From Arthrobacter sp. YD4 (GTDB lineage Bacteria > Actinomycetota > Actinomycetes > Actinomycetales > Micrococcaceae), in NCBI RefSeq assembly GCF_030410515.1, contig NZ_JAUHHD010000004.1:1-64000 (forward strand): a DNA stretch of 64,000 nucleotides, read 5' to 3'. Positions 44,643 through 52,875 of the stretch are shown piece after piece. Both the position numbers and the translations under genes were made by a program. The notes below the pieces were generated by a model that did no database searches, had not been told where the DNA came from, and saw nothing but the letters and a program-made list of their open reading frames with translations. Numbering within the stretch: the first letter of the stretch is position 1; every line of letters starts with the position of its first letter.

Positions 44643-45671
44643 CTACTCGGCGTCGGTGAGGCTCCTGCGGGAGTCTTCCTCGAGCCGGGCGTCCAGCTTG
44701 GCCGTGGTGGCCTTGGAGCTGTAGAGGCTGGCGACGACGGCGACGATGATGGTGCCGACGATGACGCCGAGGGAGACGAAGGTGGGGATCTCCGGGGCCC
44801 ACTCGATGTGCCGCCCGCCGTTGATGAAGGGCAACTCGTTGACGTGCATGGCGTGCAGGACCAGCTTGACGCCGATGAAGGCCAGGATCACCGAGAGCGC
44901 GTGCTTGAGGTAGACCAGCCGGGTCATCAGGCCGCCCAGCAGGAAGTACAACTGCCGCAGGCCCATCAGGGCGAACAGGTTGGCGGTGAAGACGATGAAC
45001 GCGCTCTGCGTCAGGCCGAAGATCGCCGGGATGGAATCCACCGCGAAGAGCAGGTCGGTCAGGCCGATGGTGACGAAGACGATCACCATGGGGGTGAAGA
45101 CCTTCTTGCCGTCCACCACGGTGCGGATCTTGCCGCCGTCGAACTTCTCGGACATCGGCAGGACGCGGCGGATCCGGGCGATCAGCGGGTTCTCCCGGTC
45201 CTCTTCATCCTCGCCCTCGTCCTGGGCCTGCTTCCAGGCGGTCCAGAGCAGGAACGCGCCGAAGATGTAGAACACCCAGCTGAACTGCTCGATGACGATC
45301 GCGCCGAGCATGATGAAGATGCCGCGCAGGATCAGGGCGATGATGATGCCCACCATCAGGACTTCCTGCTGGTATTTCCGGGGCACCGAGAAGCGCGCCA
45401 TGATGATGATGAACACGAACAGGTTGTCGATGCTCAGGCTGTACTCGGTGACCCAGCCGGCGACGAATTGGCCGCCGTGCTCGGGGCCGGTGAAGAGGAA
45501 CATGGCGCCCGCGAACAGCAATGCCAGGCCGATGTAGAACGAGACCCAGAGGCCGGCTTCCTTCATCGACGGCTCGTGCGGCCGTTTGAGGACCAGCAGC
45601 AGGTCGATGGCAAGGATCAGGCCGAGGACGGCGAAGGAGCCGATCTCAAACCAGAGGGGAAGTTCAGGCAC
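44643..45671 (-). CDS. TerC-family integral membrane protein (probable Mn exporter)
   Basis: 342 residues with seven or more hydrophobic segments and the TerC acidic motifs in membrane helices (SIDNLFVFIIIM and FAVDSIPAIFGLT). TerC/Alx/MeeY proteins export manganese or help metallate secreted proteins. A Lys/Glu/Asp-rich loop lies near the middle. The GTG at 45671 has AAAGG seven bases upstream. A yybP-ykoY riboswitch directly before it argues for Mn control and hence Mn export. Confidence 0.9.
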   Translation of the reverse strand: MPELPLWFEIGSFAVLGLILAIDLLLVLKRPHEPSMKEAGLWVSFYIGLALLFAGAMFLFTGPEHGGQFVAGWVTEYSLSIDNLFVFIIIMARFSVPRKYQQEVLMVGIIIALILRGIFIMLGAIVIEQFSWVFYIFGAFLLWTAWKQAQDEGEDEEDRENPLIARIRRVLPMSEKFDGGKIRTVVDGKKVFTPMVIVFVTIGLTDLLFAVDSIPAIFGLTQSAFIVFTANLFALMGLRQLYFLLGGLMTRLVYLKHALSVILAFIGVKLVLHAMHVNELPFINGGRHIEWAPEIPTFVSLGVIVGTIIVAVVASLYSSKATTAKLDARLEEDSRRSLTDAE

Positions 45672-45684
45672 GTAGAAACCTTTC

Positions 45685-45838
45685 GGAGGGCACGACTCAA
45701 CGGTGTAAGTCTCTCCGGCCCCACGGCGGCCAGGAACGCATTCCTGGATCTGGTGTGGTGCCCGCTACGTCCGGCATGGCGTCCGTGCCATGCGTGCTGA
45801 CGATCGTAGCGCTTTGGGATACTCCCCTACGTGCCTCC
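45685..45838 (-). ncRNA. yybP-ykoY manganese riboswitch upstream of terC
   Basis: On the minus strand all family landmarks appear in order: GGGGAGTA (45820-45827), helix CGCTACG / CGTAGCG, the CGTCA loop, helix GCATGGC / GCCATGC, CCGG, and GAGAGACTTACACCG (45701-45715). The outer P1 helix pairs GGAGGCACG (45830-45838) with CGTGCCCTCC (45685-45694). The terC Shine-Dalgarno and GTG follow directly. The 5' arm of P1 is also complementary to the start-codon region. Confidence 0.88.
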
Positions 45839-45839
45839 C

Positions 45840-45845
45840 AGTTTA
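45840..45845 (-). promoter_or_regulatory. -10 hexamer for terC riboswitch transcript
   Basis: TAAACT on the minus strand, directly after the uvrB stop and 5-8 bases before the likely first base of the riboswitch. Its -35 would lie inside the 3' end of uvrB. Confidence 0.45.
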
Positions 45846-45847
45846 CC

Positions 45848-47935
45848 TCAGGCGTGACCTGCCGACTGCATCTGCCGAAGCTCCTTCTTGAGGTCGCCGA
45901 CCTCGTCGCGGAGCCGGGCGGCGAGCTCGAACTGCAGCTCGCTGGCCGCGGCGTGCATCTGCTCGGTGAGCTGTTCGATCAGGCCCACCAGGTCCTCCGC
46001 GGGTGCCGCGGCGAGGCCGTCGGCGCGGACCTTCGCTCCGCCCTTGCCGCCGTTCTTGCCCTTGCCCTTGCCGGCGCTGGCGAGCAGTTCGCGGGTGTCC
46101 GCGTCCTCCTTGGCCAGCTGGTCCGTGATGTCGGCGATCTTTTTCCGCAGCGGCTGCGGGTCGATGCCGTGTTCCTTGTTGTAGGCGACCTGGATGGCGC
46201 GGCGGCGGTTCGTCTCGTCGATGGCCTGCGCCATCGAGTCGGTGATCTTGTCCGCGTACATGTGCACCTCGCCGGAGACGTTACGCGCGGCACGTCCGAT
46301 GGTCTGGATCAGTGAGGTGGCGGAGCGGAGGAAGCCTTCCTTGTCCGCGTCCAGGATGCTGACCAGGGACACCTCGGGCAGGTCGAGGCCCTCACGGAGC
46401 AGGTTGATGCCGACGAGGACGTCGAACACGCCCATCCGCAGCTCGCGCAGCAGCTCGACGCGGCGCAGCGTGTCGACGTCGGAGTGCAGGTACTCCACCT
46501 TCACGCCGTGGCCCACGAGGTAGTCGGTGAGGTCCTCGGCCATGCGCTTGGTCAGCGTGGTGACCAGGACGCGCTCGTTCTTGGCCGTGCGGGTCTTGAT
46601 CTCGCCGAGCAGGTCGTCGATCTGGCCCTTGGTGGGCTTCACGATCACCTCGGGGTCGATGAGGCCCGTGGGGCGGATGATCTGTTGGACGAAGCCGTCC
46701 GCCTTGCCGAGTTCATACTTGCCCGGCGTGGCCGAGAGGTACACGGTCTGGCCGACGCGTTCGAGGAACTCGTCCCACTTCAGCGGCCGGTTGTCCATGG
46801 CGGAGGGCAGCCGGAAGCCGAAGTCCACCAGGTTCCGCTTGCGGGACATGTCGCCCTCGTACATGGCGCCGATCTGCGGCACCGTGACGTGGGATTCGTC
46901 GATGACCAGCAGGAAGTCGTCCGGGAAGTAGTCGAGGAGGCAGTGCGGGGCGGTGCCCGGTTCACGGCCGTCGATGTGGGCGGAGTAGTTCTCGATGCCG
47001 TTGCAGAATCCCATCTGCTGCATCATTTCCAGATCGTAGGTGGTGCGCATCCGGAGACGCTGGGCCTCGACGAGCTTGTTCTGGCTCTCCAGGACCTTGA
47101 GCCGGTCGGCGAGTTCGTCCTCGATCCGCTTGATGGCGCGGCCCATCCGCTCCGGCCCGGCGACGTAGTGCGAGGCGGGGAAGACGTACATCTCGTCCTC
47201 GTCGCGGAGCACCTCGCCGGTGAGCGGGTGCAGGGTCTGGATGTTCTCGATCTCGTCGCCGAAGAACTCGATCCGGATGGCCAGTTCCTCATACATCGGG
47301 ATGATCTCGACGGTATCGCCGCGGACCCGGAAGGTGCCGCGGTGGAAGTCGATGTCGTTGCGGGCGTACTGCATCGAGACGAACTTCCGCAGCAAATCAT
47401 CGCGGTTCATCTCGGCGCCCCGGCGGAGCGTGACCATCCCGGAGATGTACTCTTCCGGCGTGCCGAGGCCGTAGATGCAGGAGACGGTGGCGACCACGAT
47501 GACGTCGCGCCGGGTCAGCAGCGCGTTGGTGGCCGAGTGCCGGAGCCGTTCGACCTCCTCGTTGATGGAGGAGTCCTTTTCGATGAAGGTATCCGTCTGT
47601 GCGACGTAGGCCTCGGGCTGGTAGTAGTCGTAGTAGGAGACGAAATACTCCACCGCGTTGTTGGGCAGCAGTTCGCGGAACTCGTTGGCCAGCTGGGCGG
47701 CGAGGGTCTTGTTCTGGACCAGCACCAGGGTGGGCCGCTGGACCTGCTCGATCAGCCAGGCAGTCGTCGCGCTCTTACCGGTACCGGTGGCGCCCAGGAG
47801 CACCACGTCCTTCTCGCCGTTGGTGATCCGTTCGGTGAGTTCGGCGATCGCCGCGGGCTGGTCACCGGCGGGCTTGAACTCGCTGATGACTTCGAAGGGC
47901 GCCACGACACGGTTGATTTCCTGGGCAAGGCTCAT
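45848..47935 (-). CDS. uvrB: Excinuclease ABC subunit B
   Basis: 695-residue damage-verification helicase of nucleotide excision repair. Walker A is [15 protein letters not shown] near residue 47, the beta-hairpin [16 protein letters not shown] is intact, DESHVT is motif II, and [19 protein letters not shown] is motif VI. A C-terminal UVR domain for UvrC contact follows a Gly/Lys-rich linker. ATG 47935 has TAAATT six bases upstream and appears leaderless; no LexA-like box is seen in the 40-bp gap to coaE. Confidence 0.97.
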   Translation of the reverse strand: MSLAQEINRVVAPFEVISEFKPAGDQPAAIAELTERITNGEKDVVLLGATGTGKSATTAWLIEQVQRPTLVLVQNKTLAAQLANEFRELLPNNAVEYFVSYYDYYQPEAYVAQTDTFIEKDSSINEEVERLRHSATNALLTRRDVIVVATVSCIYGLGTPEEYISGMVTLRRGAEMNRDDLLRKFVSMQYARNDIDFHRGTFRVRGDTVEIIPMYEELAIRIEFFGDEIENIQTLHPLTGEVLRDEDEMYVFPASHYVAGPERMGRAIKRIEDELADRLKVLESQNKLVEAQRLRMRTTYDLEMMQQMGFCNGIENYSAHIDGREPGTAPHCLLDYFPDDFLLVIDESHVTVPQIGAMYEGDMSRKRNLVDFGFRLPSAMDNRPLKWDEFLERVGQTVYLSATPGKYELGKADGFVQQIIRPTGLIDPEVIVKPTKGQIDDLLGEIKTRTAKNERVLVTTLTKRMAEDLTDYLVGHGVKVEYLHSDVDTLRRVELLRELRMGVFDVLVGINLLREGLDLPEVSLVSILDADKEGFLRSATSLIQTIGRAARNVSGEVHMYADKITDSMAQAIDETNRRRAIQVAYNKEHGIDPQPLRKKIADITDQLAKEDADTRELLASAGKGKGKNGGKGGAKVRADGLAAAPAEDLVGLIEQLTEQMHAAASELQFELAARLRDEVGDLKKELRQMQSAGHA

Positions 47936-47941
47936 GAATCT

Positions 47942-47947
47942 AATTTA
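47942..47947 (-). promoter_or_regulatory. -10 hexamer of leaderless uvrB
   Basis: Minus strand TAAATT, AGATTC, ATG. The spacing of six is the same as in uvrC, coaE, yigZ and the ABC ATPase. Confidence 0.5.
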
Positions 47948-47975
47948 CCGCCGGGCAGCGACAGGAACAGCGGAT

Positions 47976-49217
47976 TCAGCTTTGGGCGGTACGGCCGCCC
48001 CCGGGGAGGCCGTACGACGGCGGCTGCCAGCCGGTGCGGGCCGCCCACTCCTCCATCCGGGGAACGGCGTACGCGGCCAGCCAGTTCTCCTTGTCCGCGG
48101 CGTACCCGGCGGTCGACCGGTCCACCTCGTGCAGCCGCGCGGCGCGGCGCTTCTCCGCGAGGTAGGCCGCGCGGGCGCCGTCGTCGTCGCGCAGCCAGTC
48201 GCGGAAGCACAGCGCGAACCGCCAGCCCGGGGAGCCGGCGGCCCGGAGGTGAAGGTTCACGGCCCGGCCGGGGTCGGCGCTGCCGTGCAGTCGCTTCCCC
48301 CACTGGCCGGGGTCCGCGTCCGCGGATTTGGGGTGGTCGGCGAGGACGCCCGGCCAGACCGGGAAACCCGCGCCGGTCAGGGCGGCTGCCAGCCGGTCGG
48401 CGGCGGCCATGTCCGCGACGCCCAGCTGCAGGTCCAGCACGTCCTTGGCCGCCAGACCGGGCACGGCGGTGGACCCCACGTGGTCCAGCGTCTGGGCCTC
48501 CTCCCCCGCCGCCACCCGGAGCCGGGCGATAATCCGGGCGGCCTGCGCCGGCCAGTCCGGGTTGGCAGGGGTCAGCGCGGGGCCACCGGTGCGGGCCGCC
48601 ACGCGGCGCCGGTTGAGGTTGTCGGCGTAGGGGGTGAGGCGGAACTTCCAGAGCCGGTCCACGGCGTCCCGGAGTTCTTCCTTGGAGCCGGCGTTCTCGA
48701 GCACGACGTCGGCGGCGGCCAGGCGTTCCTCCCGGCCGGCCTGCGCGGCGATCCGGCTGAGGGCCTGATCCTCGGTCATCTTCCGGTGCTCCACCATCCG
48801 CCGGACCCGGACGGGTTCGGGCGCATCGACCACCACCACGAGGTGGAAGTGGGCGCCCTGTCCCGTCTCCACCAGCAGCGGGATGTCCTGGACCAGTACG
48901 GCGCCGGCGGGGGCCGCGGCGGTGAGGGCAGCCGCCCGTTCCCGCACCAGGGGGTGGATGATGCCGTTGAGCACGGCGAGCCGCTCCGGATCGCCGAACA
49001 CGAGGCTGCCGAGGCGGGGCCGGTCCAGACGCCCGTCGGGTCCCAGCACCGCGGAGCTGAACGCCTCCACCACCTTCGCGAGCCCCGGCGTGCCCGGCTC
49101 CACCACTTCCCTGGCCAGCGCGTCGGCGTCGACCAGGACGGCGCCGAGCTCGCGCAGCCGTGAAGCCACCACTGACTTTCCCGAGGCGATCCCGCCGGTC
49201 AAACCGATCTTCAGCAC
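47976..49217 (-). CDS. coaE: Dephospho-CoA kinase fused to GrpB (UPF0157) domain
   Basis: 413 residues. Residues 1 to about 200 are CoaE, the last enzyme of coenzyme A synthesis: P-loop GLTGGIASGKS near 5-15, substrate-binding DADALAREVVEPG, and VVVVDAPEPVRVRRM with lid EHRKMTEDQALSRIAAQ. Residues about 235-400 are a GrpB/UPF0157 domain (LDHVGSTAVPGLAAKDVLDLQLGV), a nucleotidyltransferase-like fold. The same fusion is known in mycobacteria. GTG 49217 looks leaderless and diverges from yigZ. Confidence 0.93.
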   Translation of the reverse strand: MLKIGLTGGIASGKSVVASRLRELGAVLVDADALAREVVEPGTPGLAKVVEAFSSAVLGPDGRLDRPRLGSLVFGDPERLAVLNGIIHPLVRERAAALTAAAPAGAVLVQDIPLLVETGQGAHFHLVVVVDAPEPVRVRRMVEHRKMTEDQALSRIAAQAGREERLAAADVVLENAGSKEELRDAVDRLWKFRLTPYADNLNRRRVAARTGGPALTPANPDWPAQAARIIARLRVAAGEEAQTLDHVGSTAVPGLAAKDVLDLQLGVADMAAADRLAAALTGAGFPVWPGVLADHPKSADADPGQWGKRLHGSADPGRAVNLHLRAAGSPGWRFALCFRDWLRDDDGARAAYLAEKRRAARLHEVDRSTAGYAADKENWLAAYAVPRMEEWAARTGWQPPSYGLPGGGRTAQS

Positions 49218-49223
49218 ACCTCA

Positions 49224-49229
49224 AGACTA
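49224..49229 (-). promoter_or_regulatory. -10 hexamer of leaderless coaE
   Basis: Minus strand TAGTCT, TGAGGT, GTG. It overlaps the -10 of yigZ by two bases within a 22-bp divergent gap. Confidence 0.5.
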
Positions 49230-49233
49230 AACT
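49228..49233 (+). promoter_or_regulatory. -10 hexamer of leaderless yigZ
   Basis: TAAACT, then GAACGG, then GTG 49240. It is the plus-strand member of the overlapping -10 pair. Confidence 0.5.
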
Positions 49234-49239
49234 GAACGG

Positions 49240-49938
49240 GTGCCTGACGACGCCGAATTCCAGGAGAGCCGGGCCACCGCCTACACCGTCCCCGCCGGTC
49301 CGGAGTTCCGGCACGAGCTGGAGATCAAGCGCTCACGCTTCATCACGGTGATCGCCCGCACCGCCGACGAGGACCAGGCCCGGGCCGTGGTCGCCGGGCT
49401 GCGGCGGGAATTCCACGACGCGCGGCACCACTGCTCGGCGTTCGTGCTGGGCCCCGACCGGGACGTCCAGCGTTCCAGCGACGACGGCGAGCCGTCCGGC
49501 ACCGCCGGAATCCCGATGCTGGAGGCGCTCCTGAAACGCGAAACCGTCCCGGGCGCCGCGGACCTCAGCGACGTCACCGCCGTCGTGGTCCGCTACTTCG
49601 GCGGTATCCTGCTGGGCGCCGGCGGCCTGGTCCGCGCCTACTCCGAATCGGTGTCCGCCGCCCTGGACCTGGCGCCAATGGTACGCCGGCAGCGGCTCAG
49701 GATCTGCTCCGTCGCTGCGCCGCACGCCACCGCCGGAAGGCTGGAGAACGACCTCCGCGCCGCCGGGTTCGTGATGACGGAGGCAGCCTACGAGCAGCAC
49801 GCCACCGTCTTGCGGCTGGCGCTGCCGGACGATCCCGCCGGGCTGGACCGGGCCGCGGAGCGGGTGGCCGCCCTCACCGCCGGCGGGGCCTCCCTGCAAC
49901 CGGGCGGGACGGAGTGGGTCGATGTCGCGCTCCACTGA
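49240..49938 (+). CDS. YigZ / IMPACT family protein
   Basis: 232 residues. The UPF0029 N-terminal domain (HELEIKRSRFITVIARTADE, HHCSAFVLG, SDDGEPSGTAGIPMLEAL, VVVRYFGGILLGAGGLVRAY) is followed by the DUF1949 C-terminal domain. The IMPACT fold binds RNA or ribosome-associated partners; the bacterial function is unknown. Its GTG start appears leaderless. It overlaps the next gene by 17 bases. Confidence 0.92.
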   Translation: MPDDAEFQESRATAYTVPAGPEFRHELEIKRSRFITVIARTADEDQARAVVAGLRREFHDARHHCSAFVLGPDRDVQRSSDDGEPSGTAGIPMLEALLKRETVPGAADLSDVTAVVVRYFGGILLGAGGLVRAYSESVSAALDLAPMVRRQRLRICSVAAPHATAGRLENDLRAAGFVMTEAAYEQHATVLRLALPDDPAGLDRAAERVAALTAGGASLQPGGTEWVDVALH

Positions 49939-50485
49939 CGCCGCAGAGCCGACCGACGTGCCGCCCATTGACCTGGCACCCATCGACGTAGCACTTCTCG
50001 ACGTTACGGAGGCCGTGCTGAAGCGGCTGCTGGCCGTCGCTCAGGACGATGCGGACGCCGACGAGGTAACCCCACCGGGGGGCGGGTCTCCGGGCTGGAA
50101 TGCGGACCGCGTCCGATGGTTCCGCGCATACCATCGCGCCGCGGCAGCCGGGTTGGACGGCCCGGCCCGGGAGAAAACCTGGGCGGTGACGGCCGGCGGT
50201 AACCTCGCCGGCGCCGTGCGACTGAAGGCCATTTCGGTACCGGGGACCGCCGGGGGCTCCCTGGTGCTTGAAACCGGGATCTGGCTGCGCCGTAGCCTGC
50301 GCGGCCGGGGCATCGGCCGGGAGGCATTGCGGCTGGTCACGGTGCAGGCGGCGGCCACCGGGGCCGCGGTCCTCACGGCGGACACCGCCACCGGCAACGC
50401 TGCGGCCCAGTCCCTGCTGGCGGCCCAAGGTGCGACGCTCGCCGACGACGGTACCCGGGTCACGGCCCGGATCCCGCTCCCCTAG
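49922..50485 (+). CDS. GNAT family N-acetyltransferase
   Basis: 187 residues. The acetyl-CoA binding segment LRRSLRGRGIGREALRLV sits in the second half, followed by ADTATGNAAAQSLLAAQGA, a typical GNAT ending. The N-terminal 60 residues are acidic and poorly conserved-looking. It resembles acetyltransferases that act on amino acids or proteins, but the substrate cannot be read. The ATG lies inside the end of yigZ. Confidence 0.8.
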   Translation: MSRSTDAAEPTDVPPIDLAPIDVALLDVTEAVLKRLLAVAQDDADADEVTPPGGGSPGWNADRVRWFRAYHRAAAAGLDGPAREKTWAVTAGGNLAGAVRLKAISVPGTAGGSLVLETGIWLRRSLRGRGIGREALRLVTVQAAATGAAVLTADTATGNAAAQSLLAAQGATLADDGTRVTARIPLP

Positions 50486-50492
50486 GATCTCA

Positions 50493-50560
50493 ACCCAACT
50501 GACTGGCAGCCGAGGCCGTTGTGAGCACTGATAACAGCCCCAGCTGCGAGTCAGTTGGGT
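50493..50560. repeat. 68-bp intergenic palindrome
   Basis: ACCCAACTGACT (50493-50504) and AGTCAGTTGGGT (50549-50560) are perfect complements, extended inward after one base by GCAGC / GCTGC. It lies between two plus-strand genes. It may terminate the GNAT gene, but the shape suggests a member of a dispersed repeat family; no second copy is in this window. Confidence 0.5.
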
Positions 50561-50609
50561 GTGCCACGATGGGAGGAAACAGCCGAGGGCAAAGGACGGG
50601 AGCAGCGGC

Positions 50610-51041
50610 ATGAGCGGCAACTATGATTTGGAGCGGTTCGTGACGGCGCAGGAGTCCGGCGGCACCTACCGGCAGGCGCTGGCCGAGCTCAAGGCCGGGG
50701 CCAAGCGCAGCCACTGGATGTGGTTCATCTTCCCGCAGGTCGCCGGCCTGGGCATGAGCGCGACGTCGCGCATGTATGCCATCGCGTCGCTGGACGAGGC
50801 CCGCGCCTATCTGGCCCATCCGGTGCTCGGCCCCCGGCTGCTGGAGTGTGCCCGCGCCGTGCTCCAAGTGGACGGCCGCAGCGCCGTGCAGATCTTCGGC
50901 GGCATCGACGCCCGCAAGCTGCAGTCCTCGGCGACCCTGTTCCTCCGGGCCGATCCCGGGCAACCGGAATTCCAGCAACTGCTCGACCGGTATTTCGACG
51001 GCACGGCGGACGACGCCACGGACCGGATCCTCGCCGGCTGA
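50610..51041 (+). CDS. DUF1810 family protein
   Basis: 143 residues. The family pattern is clear: DLERFVTAQESGGTYRQALAEL, GAKRSHWMWFIFPQVAGLG, SRMYAIASLDEARAYLAHPVLGPRL and LQSSATLF. The function of DUF1810 (calpastatin-like fold in the E. coli relative) is not known. ATG 50610 follows GGGAG. It is alone between a palindrome and the rpsA terminator. Confidence 0.9.
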   Translation: MSGNYDLERFVTAQESGGTYRQALAELKAGAKRSHWMWFIFPQVAGLGMSATSRMYAIASLDEARAYLAHPVLGPRLLECARAVLQVDGRSAVQIFGGIDARKLQSSATLFLRADPGQPEFQQLLDRYFDGTADDATDRILAG

Positions 51042-51055
51042 AGACGCCACTTAAA

Positions 51056-51094
51056 CCACCAAGGGCCCCTGCATGGTGCAGGGGCCCTCGGTGT
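51056..51094. terminator. Bidirectional terminator between DUF1810 gene and rpsA
   Basis: A perfect 12-bp stem, AGGGCCCCTGCA (51062-51073) with TGCAGGGGCCCT (51077-51088), and a three-base loop. The minus-strand side ends in TTGGTGGTTTAAG. It separates two convergent genes. Confidence 0.7.
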
Positions 51095-51123
51095 GTGGCC
51101 CGGGAAACCCGGGCCGCTGGCAA

Positions 51124-52605
51124 TTAGTTGCCGGTCAGCTTCTCACGCAGGGCGGCGAGAGCCTCGTCGGAAGCGAGCGTGCCGCCACCGGTGTTGGACT
51201 CGGACGCAGCCGGCTCCGAGGAGTAGCTGGTGGTGCCGGAATCGCTGTCACCGGACGTCGCAGCAGCGGCGTCGTCGGCAGCGTGCTGGGCAACCTGCTT
51301 CTTGTGGGCTTCCCAACGGGTCTGGGCGTCAGCGTACTGCTGCTCCCAGGCGGCGCGCTGGGTCTCGTAGCCCTCGAGCCACTCGTTGGACTCCGGGTCG
51401 AAGCCCTCCGGGTACTTGTAGTTGCCCTCTTCGTCGTACTCTGCGGCCATGCCGTACAGAGCCGGGTCGAATTCGGTGCTGTCGGCGTCGACGCCCTCGT
51501 TGGCCTGCTTGAGGGACAGCGAGATGCGGCGGCGCTCGAGGTCGATGTCGATGACCTTGACGAAGAGCTCGTCGCCAACGGAGACGACCTGCTCGGCCAG
51601 CTCAACGTGGCGCACGGCGAGCTCGGAGATGTGGACCAGGCCTTCGATGCCGTCTTCGACGCGAACGAACGCACCGAACGGAACGAGCTTGGTGACCTTA
51701 CCCGGAACAACCTGGCCGAGGGCGTGGGTGCGGGCGAAGGTCTGCCACGGATCTTCCTGCGTAGCCTTGAGCGACAGGGAAACGCGCTCGCGGTCCAGGT
51801 CGACCTCGAGAACCTCGACGGTGACTTCCTGGCCGACTTCGACAACCTCGGACGGGTGGTCGATGTGCTTCCAGGACAGCTCGGAAACGTGAACCAGGCC
51901 GTCGACGCCGCCCAGGTCCACGAAGGCACCGAAGTTGACGATCGAGGAAACGACGCCGGGACGGACCTGGCCCTTTTCCAGCTTGTTGAGGAACGTGGAG
52001 CGGACCTCGGACTGGGTCTGCTCGAGCCATGCACGGCGGGACAGCACAACGTTGTTGCGGTTCTTGTCCAGCTCGATGATCTTGGCTTCGATCTGCTGAC
52101 CGATGTACGGAGCGAGGTCGCGCACGCGGCGCATCTCGACGAGGGATGCGGGCAGGAAGCCGCGCAGACCGATGTCGAGGATAAGACCACCCTTGACAAC
52201 TTCGATGACAGTACCGGTGACGACGCCGTCTTCTTCCTTGACCTTCTCGATGTCGCCCCAGGCACGCTCGTACTGAGCACGCTTCTTGGAGAGGATCAGA
52301 CGGCCTTCTTTGTCTTCCTTGGTGAGCACCAGGGCTTCGACCTGATCGCCAACGGAGACAACGTCTCCGGGGTCAACGTCGTGCTTGATGGACAGCTCGC
52401 GGGAGGGAATGACACCTTCGGTCTTGTAACCGATGTCGAGCAGGACTTCGTCGCGGTCGACCTTGACGACGGTGCCTTCAACGAGGTCTCCGTCGTTGAA
52501 GTACTTGATGGTCGCGTCGACAGCTGCGAGGAAATCCTCAGCGGACCCGATGTCGTTGATCGCGACGACAGGGGTACCGGACTTCTCGGTAGAGGTGATG
52601 GTCAT
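51124..52605 (-). CDS. rpsA: 30S ribosomal protein S1
   Basis: 493 residues with four S1 RNA-binding domains (about 37-105, 122-190, 207-277, 294-364), for example GTVVKVDRDEVLLDIGYKTEGVIP and GVVSSIVNFGAFVDLGGVDGLVHVSELSW, and an acidic, low-complexity C-terminus from about 370. The four-domain form is normal for actinobacteria and lacks two domains of the E. coli protein. It helps load mRNA on ribosomes. A long leader with a palindrome precedes it. Confidence 0.97.
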   Translation of the reverse strand: MTITSTEKSGTPVVAINDIGSAEDFLAAVDATIKYFNDGDLVEGTVVKVDRDEVLLDIGYKTEGVIPSRELSIKHDVDPGDVVSVGDQVEALVLTKEDKEGRLILSKKRAQYERAWGDIEKVKEEDGVVTGTVIEVVKGGLILDIGLRGFLPASLVEMRRVRDLAPYIGQQIEAKIIELDKNRNNVVLSRRAWLEQTQSEVRSTFLNKLEKGQVRPGVVSSIVNFGAFVDLGGVDGLVHVSELSWKHIDHPSEVVEVGQEVTVEVLEVDLDRERVSLSLKATQEDPWQTFARTHALGQVVPGKVTKLVPFGAFVRVEDGIEGLVHISELAVRHVELAEQVVSVGDELFVKVIDIDLERRRISLSLKQANEGVDADSTEFDPALYGMAAEYDEEGNYKYPEGFDPESNEWLEGYETQRAAWEQQYADAQTRWEAHKKQVAQHAADDAAAATSGDSDSGTTSYSSEPAASESNTGGGTLASDEALAALREKLTGN

Positions 52606-52683
52606 GTAGTAGGGGCTCCGTTGTGGATAGTGAGTCGGTCAGGCAGACCGTCCAGCCCGCATCGGCGACACGGGGAGAAAGCA

Positions 52684-52707
52684 CGGCAGATCGCAGGCGA
52701 TCTGCCG
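52684..52707 (-). promoter_or_regulatory. Palindrome in rpsA leader
   Basis: CGGCAGATCGC-AG-GCGATCTGCCG: perfect 11-base arms around two bases. It lies about 80 bases before the rpsA ATG and about 50 bases after the proposed transcription start, so it would fold in the leader RNA or act as an operator. Confidence 0.55.
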
Positions 52708-52759
52708 GGTCATCCTGATTCTGTGGATTTGGTTGCGCACACGTAGTACACGCCCGTTT

Positions 52760-52789
52760 AGTCTAGTGCCATCCGCCAAGCCCGGTCAA
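52760..52789 (-). promoter_or_regulatory. rpsA: rpsA promoter
   Basis: Minus strand TTGACC (52784-52789), 18-bp spacer, TAGACT (52760-52765). This is a good match to a housekeeping promoter. The transcription start would be near 52753, giving a leader of about 150 nt. Confidence 0.65.
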
Positions 52790-52802
52790 AGCGCGTGCGG
52801 GT

Positions 52803-52840
52803 GCGCAGCAGCCCGGCCCAGGGCGGGTGCCGGGCTGCGC
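52803..52840 (-). terminator. Hairpin after the Eis-like gene
   Basis: GCGCA-(GCA)-GCCCGG pairs with CCGGGC-TGCGC, an 11-bp stem with a three-base bulge. It lies about 36-73 bp after the stop of the Eis-like gene, just upstream of the rpsA promoter. There is no clear U-run. Confidence 0.45.
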
Positions 52841-52875
52841 GAGATCCTGAACAGCCCCTCCACGGGCGGCCCGCT

